Shown here in pieces: positions 59,915 through 64,000 of a stretch of DNA of 64,000 bases; the stretch's first letter is position 1; the number at the start of each line of letters is the position of its first letter. A program made the position numbers and the translations under genes. This stretch comes from Plantago major (lineage: Eukaryota; Streptophyta; Magnoliopsida; Lamiales; Plantaginaceae). Under the pieces are notes generated by a model that saw nothing but the letters and a program-made list of their open reading frames with translations, did no database searches and was not told the origin of the DNA. The DNA is taken from assembly GCA_026545765.1 (NCBI GenBank), contig CM048839.1, forward strand, positions 21,018,566 to 21,082,565, read 5' to 3'.

Positions 59915-59989
59915 AAGGTGGTTGAAAACGGAGTTGATCGGTCGAAACCACTTCTGTTTCGACCGATCAACTCCGTTTTGAAACACCTT
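59915..59989. repeat. Hairpin with perfect 23-bp arms
   Basis: Arms 59925-59947 and 59957-59979 are exact reverse complements (23 bp, containing ggagttgatcggtcgaaa) around a 9-base loop. Weaker pairing extends outward to about 33 bp per arm. It directly precedes the foldback-family units. Confidence 0.9.
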
Positions 59990-59999
59990 TCAGGTATTG

Positions 60000-60345
60000 G
60001 ATTGTATAAACGAAATATTTTCCGATTTTTTTTTTTAATTTTCCGATTTATGTTTAGTGTTGTTATTTTGTGTTCGATCGTACATGTTAATGTTTTTGTG
60101 TTTGCGTAAACGAAATATTTTTTCGAAAATTTTTTTATTTAATTTTTCCGATTTATGTTTAGTGTTGTTATTTTGTGTTCGATCGTGCATGTTAATGTTT
60201 TTGTGTTTGCGTAAACGTGCGTTTTCGATTTTTCGTTAAGTTTATAAGATTTTTTTGAGTTAGGGGCATTTTGGTCAATTTACAAATATTTTATGTTGCG
60301 TTTAACGAAAATTGTGTTGCATTTAACATAGGTACATATCAACCA
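60000..60345 (+). repeat. Second copy of the 17-kb foldback family (half element)
   Basis: Two tandem units of about 105 bp (from about 60005 and 60108) carry gtgttcgatcg-acatgttaatg and gtgtttgcgtaaacg, matching the right-arm units at 17545-17700. A tail (ataagatttttttgag, tgttgcgtttaacgaaa) matches 18640-18720. Only one arm is present. Confidence 0.75.
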
Positions 60346-62177
60346 TGAAGACATAGCACGCCAAGAAGGAACTAAGGAGTTTGCATGTTAGTATATCCCA
60401 AAGCTAATTAAAAAGTGAATTCGATGAAATATTAAGAATTATTACTAGAATTATGTAGACTAATAGATCACCTGGAGGTGTCTGAATGCGACTTTAGTTT
60501 ATTCTTGGGCACCTTCTTGGAATCAAAGTGAGATAATAATATTCCCAAGTATATCCTGTGACGTTCATTCTTCTAGAATATATACCTACGAGGATGATCG
60601 AACTATTATCATCGTGATGCTACGTTTTTACCAAAAGATCAAGTAAAGTCGTGGTTATATGTGGCATCATGGAATGTGTGTTAAATGTTAATCCAAAATT
60701 ATACTCGACTTCTTTTCCGTCACATGTATCCCGTAAATTTTATGATTAATATTTTCAGGCATGGTATTACGTACGTAGGTAGGTGATCGATTGTTGCTAA
60801 TTGGAATATTATTTAGCATAATAGTATAAGGAATCCAATATTCATTTCTCATATCACAGCAGAACTAGCTAGCTAACTATATATACGTCCTTCTAGAAGT
60901 GAAGATTTATCACCACTTCATAAACATTCTCGATCAGTATAGATTCCACGGGTCATATTATTATTTATTCTAACAATATCTCTTGTGCTTTATTATGTAC
61001 GTAATATAATCGTGGTGTACCAATATACCTCACGAGGTATAAAAATGTCCCAAATTCTAGCAATGTGGAGAACAATCGGGTTTCCTTGAACTAATTTAAT
61101 CCGGCCCAATTTAGTAATTTTTGCATAATTGTTTTTATTCAAATATCATAATCACAATTATATTAATCAGAAATACTTCCAGATCAATATACTTTTCTCC
61201 CATGCAATTTCTGGGGACCCAAAAAATACGAACGGAGATAAATTTCAACTGTATATTTGGTAACGAAGTTTGTGACACGTAAAAATGTAAAATAAAAGAA
61301 GATTGGATTTGGATTGAGAATTTGAGATTATTGATGAAGGGATAAGAAAAGAAAATTTGGGAATAAGCAAAGAGTTGAAGAGAAAGGCGTTGAGCGTTGG
61401 GAAGGCCAATATTAGCTTAACTTGTCCTTTTGTTATGTAAAAATAAATTACTTATGCACAATTTTATCAGATAAGTTAGCTGATCAACTATGAGTTATGC
61501 ATTAACGCAGCAAACTTATTTTGAAAATAAACTCATCGAGAAGATACACTATTGTTAAATATATGGAAAAATTGTTAGAAAATTGACAATAATCATGAAT
61601 GAGTTCTGGCTTTTGGCATTTGAAATAAAAGAACATTCTATTGCAAAAATGAATGAAAAAAATCCAAATGTTGTAGTGGCTTGGTACCCATGTACTATAT
61701 CATTCATTCATTTGATTAGATGAAAATTTGACAGAATTTGAAATTTGATCAGAGTCTGATCTAGATTTGGAATTATCACAAAAATAATGCAAGCCAATCC
61801 ATAAATTAGGTATGGATATTATTGTGATTATTACTACTTCCATTTATCAACCATAGTAATATGATATCGTGGGGAAGGGGTAAACGTGAAAATAGAAAAG
61901 GGTAAAAAAAGGTGTGAAGGAATATCCAAAAGCATAATACCTGGGCAAGGTTAGGAGAATTAAATTTGAGTTGGGAATATTCGGGAGCTAAGCTAGGAGT
62001 TGGGAGAGGGAGAGATTGGTTGCTGTTCGATGCCCTGTTACTCCCTCCTTAAATAGCAGCACCACCTCCCTGCCAGATCAAATCAAATCAAATTTATCCA
62101 CTTTTCGTCTTCCTTGTTTTCTTGCCTTCTTTCTTCTGCCATATCAAATAATAATTTGGTTACATTAAGAAACAATA

Positions 62178-64000
62178 ATGGCTCTTAAAGCTGTTCATGT
62201 CTCAGACATTCCTAACCTCATCGATCAAGTCTCTGCCGATAATGCATCCCTCTTCACTAATTCTCCCCGTTTCTCTGCCACCGCTTCAGGTAGTTATTTA
62301 TTCACCCATCATTCAAAAAAAAAAAAAAAAAATTTCTTAGTGTTTGTGATTTCTGAACAAATGATGAATGTGCAGCAGCAGGAGCAGGAAGCTTTAATAA
62401 GAAGGGAGGTGCAGTGAAAAAAGAGGGTGCGCAATTTATGGTGATTGGTCACCGAGGAAGCGGTATGAATATGCTGCAGTCACCGGATCCCAGGATGAGG
62501 GCAATCAAAGAAAACACCCTCCTTTCTTTCAATTCTGCCGCCACTATCCCCAACCTCCATTTCATTGAGTTCGACGTTCAGGTATATATATATATATATT
62601 CATTCACTCTTTTTCTCTAATATTCATTCCTGTTTAGTTATTATAGTTAATAAACCACCAATCGGCGTTTCTTCGCCGCATATATTACGGCGTCGTTTTA
62701 CTCCTAGGATTTGGATTACCAATTAATCCAATCAATCTAACCCCCTTTCTCTTCTTCTCTCTCCTCCTCTAAATCTATCCGTCAAAATCCAACCTTTATT
62801 TCTGTTTCAGCTGCTGTGGTATTATTTATTCATCATGAATATAAATTAAATAAATCTGATTTTACTTTCATTTTCGCCTGAATGAATTGTTTGGGAGATT
62901 AAGAAACATATATACTGATTGGTTTGCCTTTTCGTTTCTCTTCCACCCATCTTCCTCCTATAGTCAGTATTGGAGAAAAACTACATCAAGACTCTGTCTT
63001 CCTAAGACAGCAAAAGTGAACAACCACCTCTCTGTTTTTGTAGGTCACCAAGGATGCTTGTCCCATCATTTTCCATGACAACTTCATCTTCTCTGCTCAA
63101 AAAAATGTAAGCATCCCATCTATTAACTTAATTATTGTATTGCCCTCCATCTAATTTGCTTCCATTATTTACAAGTACTCAACTTTTTTCTCAGGGGACA
63201 ATATTAGAACAGAGGGTTACAGACTTGACCTTATCTGAGCTTCTAGCCTACGGTCCCCAGAAAGAATCTGGTGCCGCAGGCAAAACTCTGTTGAGAAAAA
63301 TGAAAGATGGATCCATCCTTAACTGGTCTGTCGATTCCGATGATTATACGTGCACTCTCCAAGAGGCCTTTCAGAATGTTAACCCTCGTGTCGGCTTCAA
63401 TGTCGAGCTCAAGTTTGATGATCATGTTGTTTATCCGCAAGAGTACCTTACTCATGTGCTGCAATCCATTCTTCAAGTTGTTTTCGATCATGCCAAGGAA
63501 AGGCCTGTCATTTTCTCCAGTTTTCACCCCGATGCCGCCATTTTGATGAAGAAGCTCCAGTCTACTTACCAGGTACTCATCCACCCTCTCACATAGCACG
63601 TGGTCGGAACATTTCTTGAGTGTATTTTTAATTAACTAACTGTTTGTTTATTAATTATGTTAGGTGTATTTCCTTACAAATGGAGGAAATGAGGTATACT
63701 ACGACATGAGGCGAAATTCGATGGATGAAGCCATTAAGGTTTTGTCCGAGGGTGGTCTCGATGGGATTGTTTCCGAGGTCCGTGGGATTTTTAGAAATCC
63801 GGCAGCAGTTAACAAGATCAAAACGGAAATGAAGAAATCTCTACTCACATACGGCAAATTGAAGTGAGTAGTTTGTACTAGTTATATCACTAAGCCAACA
63901 TTAATCTGTCCATAAAGATTTATTTCTAATGAGTTTATTTGTCTGCAGTAATGTGCCTGAAGCAGTGTATATGCAACATTTGATGGGCGTAGACGGAGTG
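62178..64000 (+). CDS. Glycerophosphodiester phosphodiesterase (GDPD1-3 type), 3' end beyond window
   Basis: Hydrolyses glycerophosphodiesters to glycerol-3-phosphate and an alcohol, part of phospholipid recycling that is often induced by phosphate starvation. Exons: 62178-62289, 62376-62581, 63044-63106, 63195-63572, 63664-63863 and 63949 onward (open at the window end), all GT-AG, about 336 codons so far. The N-terminus MALKAVHVSDIPNLIDQV matches the cytosolic GDPD2-like form rather than one with a transit peptide. The GDPD fold starts at FMVIGHRGSGMN, with catalytic His63 and Arg64. FIEFDVQVTKD supplies metal-binding Glu/Asp and IIFHDNFIF the second catalytic His; VGFNVELKF carries a further Glu. 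The leader near 62045 has a TTAAATA box-like sequence. Which GDPD1-3 member it is cannot be settled without the C-terminus. Confidence 0.94.

Larger units (their letters stand above)
56936..62177. other. Gene-poor intergenic region with repeats
   Basis: About 5.2 kb, strongly AT-rich, with no credible gene. It includes the MITE at 57209-57448, a poly(A) insertion at 59134-59157, a direct repeat of about 40 bp (near 59616-59660 and 59764-59800), the hairpin and foldback-family copy at 59915-60345, and the GDPD promoter. Confidence 0.6.

Overview
The window is nuclear DNA from a flowering plant. It is AT-rich, its genes carry many GT-AG introns, and its protein families are plant-specific (YSL, TCP, CHX, ARP2, Ole e 1-like, GRAS, CC-type glutaredoxin, EXO70, DHHC, TIM8, GDPD). 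A probable RAM1-type GRAS gene points to a host of arbuscular mycorrhiza, so not Brassicaceae. The overall impression is an asterid-like eudicot, but the species cannot be fixed from the sequence.

Layout. 0-4 kb: 3' two thirds of a YSL metal-nicotianamine transporter (+). 6.5-7.4 kb: intronless class I TCP factor, TCP20-like (+). 8.4-11.0 kb: CHX cation/H+ exchanger-like gene (-) in which three normally charged transport positions differ. 11.3-15.3 kb: Mutator-like element with about 270-bp inverted repeats and 9-bp target duplications, carrying a broken FAR1/FRS gene and a small convergent transcription unit. 16.5-18.7 kb: nested short repeats (a MITE, an exact 334-bp copy of part of the Ole e 1 gene, a foldback element, and a 912-bp element with a perfect 9-bp duplication). 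19.0-24.5 kb: complete 15-exon ARP2 (+). 25.3-26.0 kb: Ole e 1-like secreted protein (-). 29.7-32.0 kb: two-exon GRAS gene, probably RAM1 (+). 33.95-34.4 kb: ROXY-type glutaredoxin (-). 37.3-43.0 kb: Copia LTR retrotransposon (-) with near-identical LTRs, 5-bp duplication and broken ORFs. 44.2-46.3 kb: intronless EXO70 (+). 47.0-51.7 kb: hAT element (+) with perfect 8-bp duplication, its transposase split by a CACTA-like insertion and frameshifts. 52.4-55.5 kb: DHHC palmitoyltransferase (+). 56.3-56.9 kb: TIM8 (-). 57-62 kb: gene-poor tract with MITEs, a perfect 23-bp hairpin, a second copy of the foldback family, and a poly(A) insertion with 16-bp duplications. 62.2 kb to the end: glycerophosphodiester phosphodiesterase (+), cut by the window edge.

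The host genes are unrelated housekeeping, transport, signalling and trafficking genes; neighbours do not form a pathway. The accessory biology is transposons of at least five types (MULE, hAT, CACTA-like, Copia, Stowaway-like MITEs) plus an unclassified foldback family. No tRNA, rRNA or CRISPR was recognised. Exon boundaries were set by reading GT-AG sites and keeping frame; no alignment was run. Family assignments come from recognising motifs.
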